Positions 24,452 to 37,058 of a DNA stretch of 64,000 nt are shown piece by piece; within the stretch, counting starts at the first letter, position 1; each line of letters begins with the position of its first letter. Origin of the DNA: Gyromitra esculenta (Eukaryota; Ascomycota; Pezizomycetes; Pezizales; Discinaceae). The stretch lies in assembly GCA_038503075.1 (NCBI GenBank), contig JBCAML010000004.1:2439149-2503148 (forward strand). Direction: 5' to 3'. The position numbers and the translations under genes were made by a program. The notes under the pieces are model-generated. The model ran no database searches. It saw only the letters and a program-made list of their open reading frames with translations, and was not told where the DNA came from.

Positions 24452-25742
24452 CTATATATACTGCCGTAGGAATTCCACCAGTGCCATCATGGCCATAGCC
24501 TGCCCATACGGCATACTGGTCAACGGGATTTTCTTGTAAAACTCGCAAGTATATCCTATAGGTGTCCCGAACGACACCTGCTGAAGTTCACCTTTCGCAT
24601 CGATATTCGCCATAACAGCCTTAACAGCCTTGATCGCAACGTCTTCGAAGTCTTTATTGATGTAGCGTTTTCGCGCAGCTTTCAGGATACCGAATGCAAA
24701 CCCGGCGGATGCAGATGCTTCAAGATATGAATCGTCAGCGCCGTCATCGAGGATTGTACGCCAGAGCCCGGAGGCGTCTTGGTATTTTCGAAGCCCAGAA
24801 CATTGGGCGAGGAGGGTGTCGACGAGGTGGGTTCGGAAAAAGTCATTTGGTGGGAGGTCGAGAAGCTCGATGAATTCAGGAATGACGATGGTTAGCCAGC
24901 TAGAGGTCGTGATTGTTAGCCAATGTTGGCGCAGATGGGCTAGCTTTAGATTTGGGGTTTTAACCTGTTGCCTCGCCCCCAAAGGGCCTTTGCGAAGTTG
25001 TGGCCACCATCTTCGAACGTCCAACCGTGGAAGAAAAGACCGGTTTTTGTGTCGAATAGATATTTGATATGGAGAAGGAACTGCCTCTTTGCTTCTTCAA
25101 CGTAATGGGGCCGGTTTAGGACTTTGCCAATTTTTGCAAGTGGTAAAACTGTCAAAAGTCAATTAGGGCTTAATTAGGAGGTTCAGCGCGTGATATCACG
25201 AACCAGTCATCATCAATGTGTCGTCCCATAACTGTTGTGTATTTGGCGTGAGGTACCTGCGTTTTCGTGAGTACTCGAAGCATTGAAGAAATTAGACCTG
25301 TTTGAACCTACGTTACGTGCTGCATACCACCGTAGTCTGTTCTCTCGAGGTCGTACATGGCCCACTCAGCCCAAGAATCGAGCCACGCGACATAAGTCCT
25401 ATTCCCAGTCTTCTCGTAAACATACGCAAGAGTAAGAAAAACACCCATGGTGTTGATGTTCTTCGTAGTGCCGCCAGCAGCAAACCTGTCGCGAAACCAA
25501 TCCTCTATGATCTTGAGGCATTCCGGGTCTTCTGTCAATTCATAGTACTGCCAGATTCCGTAAAGGCCAATACCGTGAGTCCACTCCCAGTCGTTCCAGC
25601 CTTTAGTGTCGATTATCCTACCATCGTCAAGCTTGAGGAGGAATTCTCCAGTCTCGTCTTTGATGTTGACGAGGTTATTGATCAGGAGCTTGATAGCTTT
25701 GTGAACATCCTTGGACGCAACGTTGTGTTGGATAGCTGGCAT
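24452..25742 (-). CDS. GH105 unsaturated rhamnogalacturonyl hydrolase, intracellular
   Basis: Exons in transcript order are 25742-25312, 25256-25204, 25148-24965 and 24899-24452 (371 residues, phases close). The joined protein shows the YteR/GH105 signature: WNDWEWTHGIGLYGIWQYYE near residues 49-68, GGMQHVTYLTPNTQQLWDD over the first junction, then DDTLMMTVLPLAKIG, GLFFHGWTFEDGGHNFA, WGRGNSWLTIVIPEF and SFGTPIGYTCEFYKKIP. The family hydrates and removes the terminal 4,5-unsaturated galacturonic acid left by rhamnogalacturonan lyases. There is no signal peptide, so it should act in the cytosol on imported disaccharides. It diverges from an MFS transporter whose ATG lies 933 bases away, which fits a shared promoter and an uptake-and-cleavage pair. 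Length and motifs are normal; the start is the first in-frame ATG. Confidence 0.9.
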
Positions 25743-26674
25743 AGTTTCTTCTGGTATATCTCCTCAATCGATGAAGGGCAGTGATATAAAGTGGTCTATG
25801 GTGCGAATTAAAAGTGGAGAGCTCGCGAAACAGATAACCGTGAATTCGGTATCCGGCTACTCTCTGACATTAACATGAATTTTTCTTTTTTGACAGCCCC
25901 TCCATGTGACATAATTGGGGTTCGTGATCTCACCCACGATCGGTTTATCCGGGCTCGCCTCGGGGTATCACAGTGCATATCTGGGGATGTGGAGGGTCTC
26001 ACGTTCGGGCGGCAATAGACCGACGCCGAGGGCTCCAGCGCTGGGTCGTGACAGCCCCAGCGTCACTTGGAGCAGGCGCTGTCGCTGGGGGCGCGTCTTG
26101 GGGCCCCTGGCATCCCCGCAGAAGGCGGATTGTTGAATTCATCTAACGGCAATCTACTTCTGTCCTCGGCTAGTCCAACGGTTCGGCTAGAGAGGAAACG
26201 TGGAGATTGATTATTCCGGGTGATAGTTTAGATATTAGACAGTTTCCTCCAAAACGCCCCCCATATGGAGACCCCGCCTTTTCTGGCCCACAGGGAGAGC
26301 GAGTAAGCTCTCTTCCCATGGCCCTGTCTCAGACATCTCGTGAGCTCGCCACTGGCCTCCTCCAGGTTCAACCCTCGTTAGTTTCTAGAAAAACCGTGCT
26401 ACGTTGGAAGCTGGAATAAGCATACCATGCCGGGGTAATCGTGCAGACAATATACCGAATTTGTCTTGCATCTGGGGTCCCCTCCAAGCACACATGGCCA
26501 CCGTCCGGTTGATATAGTGCTAGCAGGGCACGCAATAGTAATATATAAAGTAAAGCATCCCCAATGGACCCAGTTCATCCCTCCCGGTAACCAGAGTTCT
26601 TGCTTCCCACAAGTATCAGCTTCTCCTTCTCCTGCAGAAGTTACCATTGAGAAACACCTCTGTCAATTACAGTC
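25743..26674. promoter_or_regulatory. Shared divergent promoter region, GH105 / DAL5-type transporter
   Basis: This 932-base region lies between two divergent start codons. It contains a CreA-like site (ccccgc, 26272-26277, i.e. GCGGGG on the other strand). A TA-rich stretch (atatataaag) near 26540-26549 could serve the plus-strand gene as a TATA box about 130 bases before its ATG. Confidence 0.4.
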
Positions 26675-28471
26675 ATGGCCGAAAAAGCAGAGGGCAGTCA
26701 CTTTGAGAACGTCGGGATGAATGACGACAATATAGCGGTCGAGGACTTTGACAAGAGCCGTATCGACGGTGAAGTCGCCAAATACGCCTCTGATAAGGCC
26801 ATTCACATCGATGAGGCGACAGACAAGCGTCTCAAGAGATTGATCGACAAGAGAGTCTTGACAATCATGATCTTCACGTACTTCCTTCAAGCTCTTGATA
26901 AGGGGACTTTGTCTTTTGCGTCAATCATGGGAATCCAAAAAGACACCAACCTGAAGGGTCAACAGGTAGGAACTTTCTTCGATTCAGACACTATTTTACG
27001 TGTAAAGTAGCTAATACTTACTAATTGATATAGTATTCATGGTTGACAACCTGTATTTACCTTGCGGTGCTCACAGTTGAATACCCAACCAACTGGATAA
27101 TCCAGAGAGTCCCAATTGCGAAATATCTTGGAATAAACATTATTTTGTGGGGCTCGATTCTTGCCTGCCACGCAGCGGCCAAGAACTTTCCAGGGCTTGT
27201 TGCGCTCCGTACGCTTCTTGGAGCCTTCGAAGCATGTTGTCAGCCGATTTTCATCATGTTGTCGAGTATGTGGTACAGGCGTGAGGAGCAAGCGGCCACT
27301 GTTGCCTACTGGTAAGCTAAATTCAAGCTCGCAATTTCTACGCTTCTGAGATTGATTTATGGACCCCAGGTATATGATGAATGGAGGCCAACAGATCGTC
27401 GGAGGACTTCTTGCCTACGCGTTCACACATATCCCCGAATCTGCAGCGATCCATTCGTGGCAGGCGCTTTTTATCGCATACGGCTGCTTATCGGTCTTGT
27501 GGGGAATCTTCGTCTTGTGCTATATGCCCGACTCCCCCATGAGAGCCAAGTGCTTTTCTGAAGAGGACAAGAAGCTCATGGTTGAGCGTGTTCGTCAGAA
27601 CCAGACTGGTCTACAGAACAAGGTCTTCCGTAAGGAACAGGTTTTTGAGGCGTTCAAGGATCCTCAGAGTAAGTAGATATCCTTTTTTACCATTCTTTAA
27701 ATGGAAAAAAGAAGTTAACCCTTGTGGAAATATAGCATGGTGCTTTGCTTTGATCCAACTCTTCACGACTCTACCCACCTCCGGTCTTGGTGCTTTTGCG
27801 AATATCATCATCAAGAGTTTCGATTTCACGACCCTCCAAACTCAGCTCCTTGCAATGGTTCTCGGTTTCTTCATCATCTTCACCCTATTGACCTCTGCAT
27901 GGCTTGCCAAGAAGACCGGCCAGAATATTTTCGTCATGTTCGGCTTCGTGATTCCTAGCATCATCGGCACGATTGTCCTCCTGAGCGTCGTGAACGATGG
28001 TAGGCTTTCAACGAAGGTTGGCCTTCTCATCAGTTACTATGTCTGTCTCTCGTTTTGGGCTTGTGCCACCATCGGTCTCTCGCTGGTCTCTCGAAACGTC
28101 GCTGGACAAACCAAGAAGTCGGTCGTCATTGCCACCAACTTCGTCGCCTGGGCTGTTGGTAACTCCATCGGACCCCAGGTATTCCTCGCTTGGGACGCAC
28201 CACGCTATACCATCGCCTTCGCGACCCACATGGGCTGTTATGTCGCCCTACTCATGACCCTTGTGTTCTTGAGGTGGCATTATATGAGGCAGAATAAGAT
28301 CAAGGCACAGAAGATTGCTGAGGGGCAGGCAGTCAAAGATGAGAAACTCACTCACAGTTTCGACGATTTGACAGATAAGGTTTGTACCTCTACCCTCTCA
28401 TTCCGTGTTATTTTGAACCATTTACTAACCTGTGCCTCTAGGAGAACGTTAACTTCACCTACTGCTACTAA
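26675..28471 (+). CDS. MFS transporter, DAL5/anion:cation symporter type
   Basis: Exons are 26675-26965, 27034-27311, 27370-27668, 27736-28379 and 28442-28471 (513 residues, phases close). The protein has a charged cytoplasmic N terminus and about 12 membrane segments. The family text FLQALDKGTLSFASIMGI lies in helix 1, followed by YPTNWIIQRVPIAKYLG and ALRTLLGAFEACCQPIFIM. After the third exon comes a cytoplasmic loop rich in EEDKK...VRQNQTG, then SLVSRNVAGQTKKSVV in the second half. The allantoate-permease (DAL5) branch of fungi imports organic anions such as ureides, vitamins and plant acids. Next to GH105, an unsaturated uronate-containing oligosaccharide is a reasonable substrate guess. 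The last exon is only 30 bases; reading through instead gives a slightly different tail. Confidence 0.88.
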
Positions 28472-31140
28472 TTTTTTAATCTGTTTTTTTTTTGCTTTTT
28501 ATATTTATATCTCCAACGAAGTTGATATGTAACGAGGGAGGATACGATTAAGATCACGATCCCTTGGCTATTAACGTTTTATACCTTTTTATATACCCAC
28601 TTATGTCCAAAAAATCTGTAAATAATAATGTCGCTATGAGATGGATGGATGGATAGCACGAGGGAATTCAAATTGCCCCGTAGTCCCGAACCCAAGTTAA
28701 GGGAAAGCGAGAAAAAAGGTTCAAGTTCAGGATCGTTACTTCTTTTATTTTTTTTGTGATGCATACAAGGAAGATGGCTGTGTCTTGATCTCGGTGCTTG
28801 GCTATCCATACCGGAACGCATAATGGAGGCGTAGCGGATACCCCACTACTTCCCATCCCTAATATTCTCGAAGCTGTCCACCTCTTGTAGTGTGCCTGTA
28901 CATGTGGGGCGTTAACAGAGGTCAGGGTTGTCATAAATCTACCACCCGAGTTTGAGTCAGCATTTCCGCTAAGAAATTGTTTAGATGATGTTGGTTTTGA
29001 TCTACTTTTTGGCATCAGCTACTAGACTAAGATGTACGCAATGTATTATACTATTCTAGTATTAAGCTTCAGCGTTAGATTGGAGTTTGCATTGGGCTTG
29101 GTAGACGTTCCCTAGCCCTTGGATCCAACTCTTGGTGGCTGAGGATAACGGGCTATTAAGCTTGGTATTGCAGATGAAACGGCCAACCAGAGAGATGTAG
29201 AAATTTCCTAAAAATCCTAAATACTCACCATCATCTTGTCTAGTATATTTGCAATCGGTAGATTGGCTGTTTATTCGGTGACCAGGGCTGGGGCGACGAC
29301 GAATGTACCGTACCAGTGCTCTGCGGTTTGCCTTCGCTTCTCCGGCGACGATCTAGAGTCCACGGTATGAGAACGCGACTTTCAAGCAGTGCAGATAGTG
29401 TAATACAGAAGCACTTGAATATTGACTCTGGTAAGTGCGGTCGAAAGAGTGGCTGGCTGATATGTGTATGAGCGAAAGTAGGATTTACAGTACTGGAAAG
29501 TGGGGTGTTTTGGTACCGCGTTGTCATAAAATGCAAGAATAAATTAGGATGGTCACTGTATTAACTTCGAGAGCTCCATGGCGTTACCAGTTTGTTCTTT
29601 CACTCGTAGAAATAATGTACGAATACTGTACCAATTTCGCCTCCCCATTCTTGGTGCTGTAGTCTCGTGGGCAGAAGATCATGAATCTACTAAGTGCTAA
29701 ATATTATGTCAACTGTACTATCTATATGCAATCAGATAAGAGTATGAACTTGCGGTTGTTTTTCTTGGTGTATGAGTGACCCAGTTATGCCTCTCGCCCA
29801 GCACTCTGAACCTCTACTGCGCCAAGAAGTCTTGGAATGTGTGCTCGTATACTTCTGGCCAAGCTCTCCAGAAGAAGTCTCTTGCAATTGTAAAAGAAGT
29901 TCGGTTATCGAACCCACTGCCAGATGCCAACATATATTGTTTTTTGCCATTACAATAAGTTCGACTATGGGTATTAGAGGGCATTAAGGATTTATAGAAC
30001 ATAGCACTGAGATGAGAATGCTGTGCTATTCGTAGTCTGCACAAATCTCTGGACGCGCCATGGAAGATGTACCGGCTTTTGCCAAGGCTTACCCCTGCAC
30101 GACCGCTGTCCAACCGTGATACACTGTACCGAGCCCCGAAGCTTGGGGGGCGCATCCTGCCTGGCCGTTCCTGGTGGCGTTTGTCTCGCTTGATGCTGTC
30201 TCACGTCCAACAGCCTCACCTCCACTTTATTTCTTACTAAAGAAGATGTTTGGGCCGGGCTGGGCCTGCACGCAGGATCAGTGGTTAATATCACCCTCTT
30301 TGTTGGCAAAAATTATAATTATCGAGAGTGTAAAAAGCACAGACACATTTAATTTACATATTTATACGTCCAGGTGGCGCTCTGTATAGGCGGAACCAAA
30401 CAACTCCGAGCCGAATCTTCAAGCTTGGTTTGGCGCAGTTTGTGCTAAGCTTTTAGCCACCACCTACAATCTCCTGGCCAAATTTCTTCATTTACTCCAG
30501 CAACCCTGAGGAACACTGGAATTTTTGTTTTTAGCTATAGACTAGGTATCTTTAAAAAAGTTCCGGATCTATTGCTGCTGGATGGGTTGGACAAGTCAGA
30601 CATAACGCGAAAACACACTAATATCCAAGACCTCAATGTATTTCTTCTAGTTTGGTGTAAGCACGCTGTATAATCTTGATGGCTATACCGCGATCGATTA
30701 GAAGCGGGGAAATCTGCCCGGTTTACCGCCCAGGCGGTTGTTTATGGGTGCATTGCCTATGTAGTGTAGTTGAGGTAAGTGTGTACCTCTCGAATAAATA
30801 TGCAGAACATACCCTTAAGTTGGAAGCTGGTGCCAGTAACCGGGCTTTCTTCTTAAAAATCCGGGGCCAAGGGCTACTAACGGATCGCTTTTGTCCGATC
30901 TGGTAATTCCCACACCACCGAACTACCAATTCTCCTATGAGGTCTGTTTATTCTCCGTACTTTCAATTCGCAATAATTTCGATTGGGATAATTAGGGTTG
31001 GGAAGGTGGTGAGGGATCGTATGGTACCTACCCATGTTGTGCACTCAAGGATGGTAGTAGATATTGCTGGCAATAGGCTGAAGTTTCCCTACTTGGCACA
31101 TCCCCAGGAAAGTTAACGTTATCGGATCTTGAGCCCGATA

Positions 31141-31159
31141 CCCCACATCCCACCCCCGC
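31141..31159. promoter_or_regulatory. CreA-like site pair upstream of GH3
   Basis: ccccac (31141-31146) and ccccgc (31154-31159) match the reverse complement of the SYGGRG core for the carbon-catabolite repressor CreA. They lie 8 bases apart, about 670 bases before the GH3 ATG. Close pairs are typical of functional CreA targets. Confidence 0.35.
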
Positions 31160-31688
31160 CCTAGCCTCCCGTCCTGGTAGACTCTCAATACGTGCCACCG
31201 TGCACGTAGGTCAACTGGCAATTTTTACGAACCCCGGAAACACTCGTTGAGCATGCAGGGTAAATCAAATCGGAGAGGGTTGAGCAGAGGCAATAGCTCT
31301 ATTCCCCGGATAATCCATATACCCATCGCCGATTAAATCCCCAATTGAACCCAAATCACAGAGTATTCAGGCGAAATTTTTACAACTATGGCATGGTACA
31401 TCCATGCATGTACCAAATTCCTGTGAAAAAGTATATATTCAGCCGACTGAAATACATGTATATAGTGATTTCTCGGAGATTACAGTATCTCGGCTAGTAA
31501 AAGTGGTGTTTTTCTGCCGATTGAATGGAGTCGGAGGGACTTGTGGGGGCTAATGTCGATGTTTGAATTCTTCCATCTTGGGAGATGATGACGGTGAACG
31601 ATGCCGGCTCGTACGGCGTAGTAGTTCATACCGAGCTATGTGATTGTATCATAGGACTGCTTTAAAAATAACCCGAACAATAAACCTG

Positions 31689-31696
31689 ATATAAAG
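31689..31696 (+). promoter_or_regulatory. TATA box of the GH3 gene
   Basis: The sequence atataaag lies about 130 bases before the ATG at 31824 and is followed by a pyrimidine-rich leader. It is the best TATA match in the upstream 300 bases. Confidence 0.5.
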
Positions 31697-31823
31697 GCGA
31701 GGCATTGCCTCTTCTTCCGAGGGACTTTTTCCCTCTCGATTCTCACGGTCTGTCCAGGCTTCCAATCCATCGTTCGGGTTTAGGGTTCGTTCTTTCCCAA
31801 GCTAGTCGTTCAATTCTATCAAG

Positions 31824-34531
31824 ATGAGGTCCTTCGTGAAAGGACTGTGGGCTGTGGCTCCGCTGCTGTCTTCGCTCGTTTCCGCGCTTCCAGCCAATTC
31901 GACTATTTCTAAGGATGCCCTCTATAAGAACCCTCATGCGTCCGTGGATGCTAGAATTGCAGATCTCCTCTCACGTATGACGCTGGAAGAGAAGGTTGGG
32001 CAGGTCATGCAGGGAGATATCTCGAATTGGTTGAACGTTACAGACGGTACCTTCAACAGGACCGGTCTGGTGGCCAACATGGTTTACAAGACGGGTCAAT
32101 TCTACGTTGGATACCCGGTTCCGTGGGAATGGATTGCACGGGAAACCTTGAGAGCGCAGAAATATCTGGTCGAGGAGACTAGGCTCGGTATTCCTGCGTT
32201 AGTCCAAACTGAAGGTAGTAATTGAATTGGTCTATGGTGTGAGATAACACTGACATTTTTTTCAAGGAATTCACGGATTCTTGGTTGGGAATGCGACAAT
32301 TTTTAATTCACCTATTGCTTATGGTTGTTCTTTTGACCCTGAGGTAAGGACTCGATAGACGCCTATTACTCAAGAATTCCGCTCTTTATTAAATTTATAT
32401 TACCACAACAGCTTGTCGAGGAGATGGCTGGTGTGATCGCAGATGAAGCGTTAGCATTAGGCGCCAACCATATTTTCGCACCAGTGGTAGATCTAGCGCG
32501 TGAATTACGTTTTGGGCGTGTGGAAGAAATGTTTTCCGAGGATCATTACCTCTCTGGTGAAATCGGACATGCGTATGTGGTGGGACTACAAGCTAAGGGA
32601 GTTGCGGCTACGGTGAAGCACTTTGCTGGCTTTGGAACTCCCGAGCAGGGTCTAAACACTGCTCCTGTCCACGGTGGAGAGAGGGAAATGAGACGGACGT
32701 GAGTATTCCTTTAGGATGTTTAAAAATGCCTTCAATGTTGCTAACAAAGTGCGGGCTTCAGTTACTTGCCGGCATTCAAGAGAACAATTATTGATGCTGA
32801 TGCATGGAGTGTGATGAGCGCCTACCACTCTTACGACGGAGTTCCAGCAGCTGCAGACTACCATCTCCTCACTGAAGTTCTCAGAGGAGAATGGGGTTAT
32901 AAGTATCACGTGATGACCGATGCTGGTGGATCTGACAAGCTCTGCAACGATCATGGTCTCTGTGAAAGGGGCGATATGAGAGCGGTTACTATGTTGGCTT
33001 TGACGGCCGGTAACGATGTTGAGATGGGAGGCGGAAGCTTGTGAGAATTGGCCCCTCCTCTTGCTAAAGCTAAATCAGATTACTTATAACTTCTGCAGTA
33101 ACTATCGTGCTATTCCTGGGCTCCTTGCAGATGGAACATTGGATATCGAGGTTTTGGACACTGCTGTCTCTCGTATCCTTCGAACCAAGTTTGTTATGGG
33201 GCTTTTCGAAAACCCTTACCAAGCGGCGCCCGAGGATCAGTGGAAGAAAATCATCCACTCAGATAAATCTGTAGCACTTGCGAGAAAGCTCGATCGCGAG
33301 AGTATCGTCCTTCTTGAGAATAACGGTGTCCTTCCTTTGGACAAAAAGAAGCTCAAGAACATTGCTGTCATTGGGCCTATGGCTCATGGATTTATGAATG
33401 TAATTGGTCTCTTTTCCCCTATTTCTCTAAGATTAATCGCTGACCTGTACTATAGTACGGTGATTATGTTGTGTACAAATCCCAGTACCACGGTGTCACA
33501 CCATTAGATGGAATAAACGCCATCTTCAAAGGATCAAAGACAAAGGTTACCTACGCCCAAGGTTGCGAGAGATGGAGTAACGATAAAAGCTTGTTCCCTG
33601 AAGCTATCGCCGCTGCGAAAGCTGCTGAGATCGCAGTTGTTGTCGTGGGGACATGGAGTAGAGATCAAACAGAGCTCTGGGTTGGTCTTAATGCAACGTT
33701 CGTATCTCCATTTGCTGGATGAAAGCTACGTTTAAAATCGAATCTAACACCTTATTGTTTAGCACTGGTGAGCATGTCGACGTACACAGCCTTAACCTTG
33801 TCGGAGCCCAAGCAGACTTGGTCAGAGAGGTTCTTGCTGTCAACAAGAACACAATTGTAGTCTTCTCTTCTGGCAAGCCTGTCACTGAGCCCTGGATTTC
33901 CGACTCGGCTGCGGCCCTGGTACAGCAGTTCTATCCTTCGGAAGAGGGTGGTAATGCTTTGGCGGACGTTCTTTTCGGATCATACAATCCCTCCGGAAAG
34001 CTCTCCGTTTCTATCCCTCGTGATGTTGGAACCTGCCCTTCGTTCTACGATTACCTTAAGGGCAGCAGGTTCGTCGATGCAGGCGCGATTTATCCAAACG
34101 GAACGTTGAAGTTCGGACATCAATATGTCCTCTCAAGTTCTCTCCCACTTTACCCCTTCGGATACGGGAAGAGCTATTCCACGTTCTCGTTCACCAACGT
34201 AACACTCAGCAAGACCAACGTTACTGCAGACGCGACAGTGACTGCGACACTCAAGGTCAAGAACACAAGCAAGGTTGATGGAACTGAGGTTGTCCAACTT
34301 TACGTTACCGACAAGGTTGCCAGTGTCGTTACCCCGAACAAGGAGCTGAAGGGCTTCTCGAAGGTGGCACTGAAGGCAGGCGAGGAGAAGACAGTGAAGA
34401 TTGACATCGACGTCAGCACTTTGGGCGTGTGGACCACAAGGAACAAGTACGTTGTCGAGAAGGGGGAGTTTGTGGTCGCGGTTGGCGACAGCTCTGCGAA
34501 TCTCAAATCCAGTGCTTCGTTCTGGGTGTAA
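31824..34531 (+). CDS. Secreted GH3 family beta-glycosidase
   Basis: Exons are 31824-32214, 32267-32343, 32412-32698, 32762-33040, 33099-33399, 33456-33697 and 33763-34531 (781 residues, phases close). The first 22 or so residues are a signal peptide (basic start, then hydrophobic, ending VSALP). The N-terminal barrel carries VQTEGIHGF, KHFAGFG and the nucleophile motif VMTDAGGSD, with Asp at about residue 305. The second domain begins near NIAVIGPMAHG and includes AVVVVGTWSRDQTELWVGLN. The C terminus is fibronectin-III-like (KNTSKVDGTEVVQLYVTD). There are many N-glycosylation sequons. GH3 enzymes remove terminal beta-linked glucose or xylose; TDAGG in place of the common SDW means the substrate cannot be assigned here. 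It converges on the next gene with 345 bases between stop codons. Two CreA-like sites lie upstream. Confidence 0.93.
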
Positions 34532-34876
34532 TGAAAAAAAGGTCTCCATCTGTTGAATATTATTGAGATCGGCAGGGGAGATGGTTTCGATCTTGGAGGC
34601 CCCCTGAGATCCATAACATAATGTATTATTTAGTTGTTCAAAATATAATACTTGTGGAAACTTATACCAAAGACCAAGATGAACTGTGCGTACTTGCAGT
34701 ATCATAAGACCAAATTAGATTGAAGTCTTTTGGGCACAAGCAGAACTCACTCACCTAGCAACTTCTAGACGTTGAGATCTGGTCGCTAGCGACTTAACAT
34801 TGAAAAAATTGATGAATGTAATTACATTTCGATCCAGCGAGAAAAAAAAACCCCTCTAGAAAAAAAACTCCCACCT

Positions 34877-37058
34877 CTATGAAATTCGACGGAAAAAAGC
34901 CTCGTACTCCCCCCTCGTCCGAAACGGAGGTACCCCTCTCTTTCTCGAATCGCGCTTGTCCCCTCCGTCAGCTGAGCGCATAGGAGCCGAATCGGAAAAT
35001 CTGTCATAACCTGCGCTCTTGAACCCTGATTCGATTGGGGGTTCTGGGACCAGAAATCGCCAATTATCAGGGAAGAACCTGGATAGCGTATAATCGTCCT
35101 GCCCAATAACCTTCGATTCCCCTCCAAACGGTTGCCGAAATATGTCGAGGATATTTCTCGTCAGTTGACTGGAGGTTGCAAAGCGAGGGCAGGAAGCCTC
35201 ATCGGTGGTCAACACGCGATCATGAACCCGCTTTGCGCCAATTTTTTCACTCGGATGTGCATTCGTTGATATCACAAATGCTTCTCGGATCGAGTTGAGG
35301 ATGTCGAGAAATCGCTGAGCGACTAGATCGTAAGGGGCGGAAAATTCCAGGGCGCCGAGACATTTGCAGATCAAGATCTGGTCCTTGGTGCCTGCAAGGT
35401 CTGTGCCTGAACCATCGCTGCGTTTTGTAGACATACACAGCAGCACAGTTAGGCCAGCGGTGTAGGCAGATTGTCTACCAGACAGTAAGAGTAAAATGAT
35501 TAGTGATTTCTCGGCTTCCTGTAGATGGGAAGCCTCACATCAACATCCAACATCTCCGCACCATTCGACCTTCTTCGTGCAGCAACCCGACAACCTCCAA
35601 AACAATCAGCCCTCGAACATTTTTTTTATAGATACTGGTTCGTGAATAGAGGGAAGTAACACCGTTGCGAGCTGTCTGGCTGCAGAAACACACATTTCGA
35701 TGTATTCATCCGCCATTGCCATCCGAGCAAGCCCATCATGATTTTCATCATAGCCCTCCAGCCTTTCCACGTATATACGTCGAGTCAATAATATAATGCA
35801 ACCCAGATAGGAGCAGTGCGCTAAGAGTATCGTCGACCGCTGTCTTGGGTCATTATCTGAAGCGGCCTGAGATACCCTCAGTGGCATTGGGAGCGACGAG
35901 TGCCAGGATTTCAATCGGGCAGAGTATATTGCAACTTTGCTAAAGTCAATGATCGTAGAAGTGTATATATCCTTTGTGATGTATCCCATGAGAATCCCGA
36001 GCTTTATCCATTCGGCCTGGAGATAGGCATCAAGATCGTTTATGCACATCCGGTAATCCTGGGAACAGCGTCCTCGTTAGAATTCCAGACCCAAAGCCGA
36101 ATTCGAAGAAAAACAAATATTTACTTACTTCGGCGTATATCGGATCATTACCTTCGAAAATGGTAGGAATGCTGCCAAGAGAACTAGCCAGCCACCTATC
36201 ACGTTGCGGCAACAACCGGATTAGTACGCTGATGCAGCCCACGAGCACAGCCGGATGTTGATTCCGTCGACTATAAACCTGGGAGGAAGGATATCTACCC
36301 ATCGAAGAAAACCAATGATCCCCACACTCTCTTCCAGGAGGCCCATTCACGTTCGCTGTAGTCTGTATGCCGTTGCATTGTGTTCAGGCCTTTGTAGCGC
36401 GCAAGCTCGATCGCCTGATCTATGCATTGAGCATTAACAGCGGAACTCTCAAAAAGCTTAAGCCGAAAAAAAAAAAAAACCTCAAAAGACTCGAGAGATT
36501 ACCAATATAGTCTCGTGCCCAAAAAGATTTTTCAAATACTAAAAATAGCCCAACAAGCATTGAAGTTCTCATCTTTCTGAGCACGTCGTCTTCTCTCCCA
36601 AACCCACTATCAAGGTACCATTTTGCGGTCCTGAACAGTGCCATTTGCGCTTCCAGACCAACATCTTCATACTGCGAACCAACCGCTGCCACCGCGAGTA
36701 GTTCACAGAGCCGCGAGATTGTTGGCCTATTCCGCGTGACCCCTGGGTGATATATCGCGTTTATCAATTCCATTGCCTCAAACTCTGGCAGAACGTACAA
36801 AAAAGTACTAGTTTCGCGGATAAACCCGGAGATACATTGTGAAATCGTTTCCAGTGGGGGCGGATCGTGCAGGCTGTAAAACTTATCGCTTCGACCATCA
36901 TGTCGGGAGTCGCAATGATAGGTCGAAGAACGGTAGCGTGTCTTCTCGGGTCGCACAGTTGGGAATCTTGAAGTGCCATCTGCGGAGGATACCCTCCTGG
37001 CCGAATTGTGAGAACAGACGGCCGTACTTATATCAGATGGAGAGCCTGAGTCAGCCAT
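34877..37058 (-). CDS. Fungal MHR-domain regulator without visible zinc cluster
   Basis: Exons in transcript order are 37058-36503, 36419-36299, 36195-36129, 36058-35636 and 35518-34877 (602 residues, all phases close). The middle homology region is recognised from FLYVLPEFEAMELINAIYHP, LCELLAVAAVGSQYED, DQAIELARYKGLN, EWASWKRVWGSLVFFDGWL and a late SAYTAGLTVLLCM. It is a typical regulatory half of a Zn2Cys6 protein. The N terminus (MADSGSPSDISTAVCS) has no Cys6 cluster, and I found none in the 450 bases upstream in any frame. It could be a genuine zinc-free MHR protein, as known in other fungi, or a gene whose first exons lie further upstream and were missed. The last 70 residues are basic and Arg-rich. 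Confidence 0.75.

Larger units (their letters stand above)
28472..31823. other. Intergenic region upstream of the GH3 gene
   Basis: No gene with a recognisable domain was found. A minus-strand frame at 28668-29015 and overlapping frames at 29732-30309 have no support beyond being open. Confidence 0.45.
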
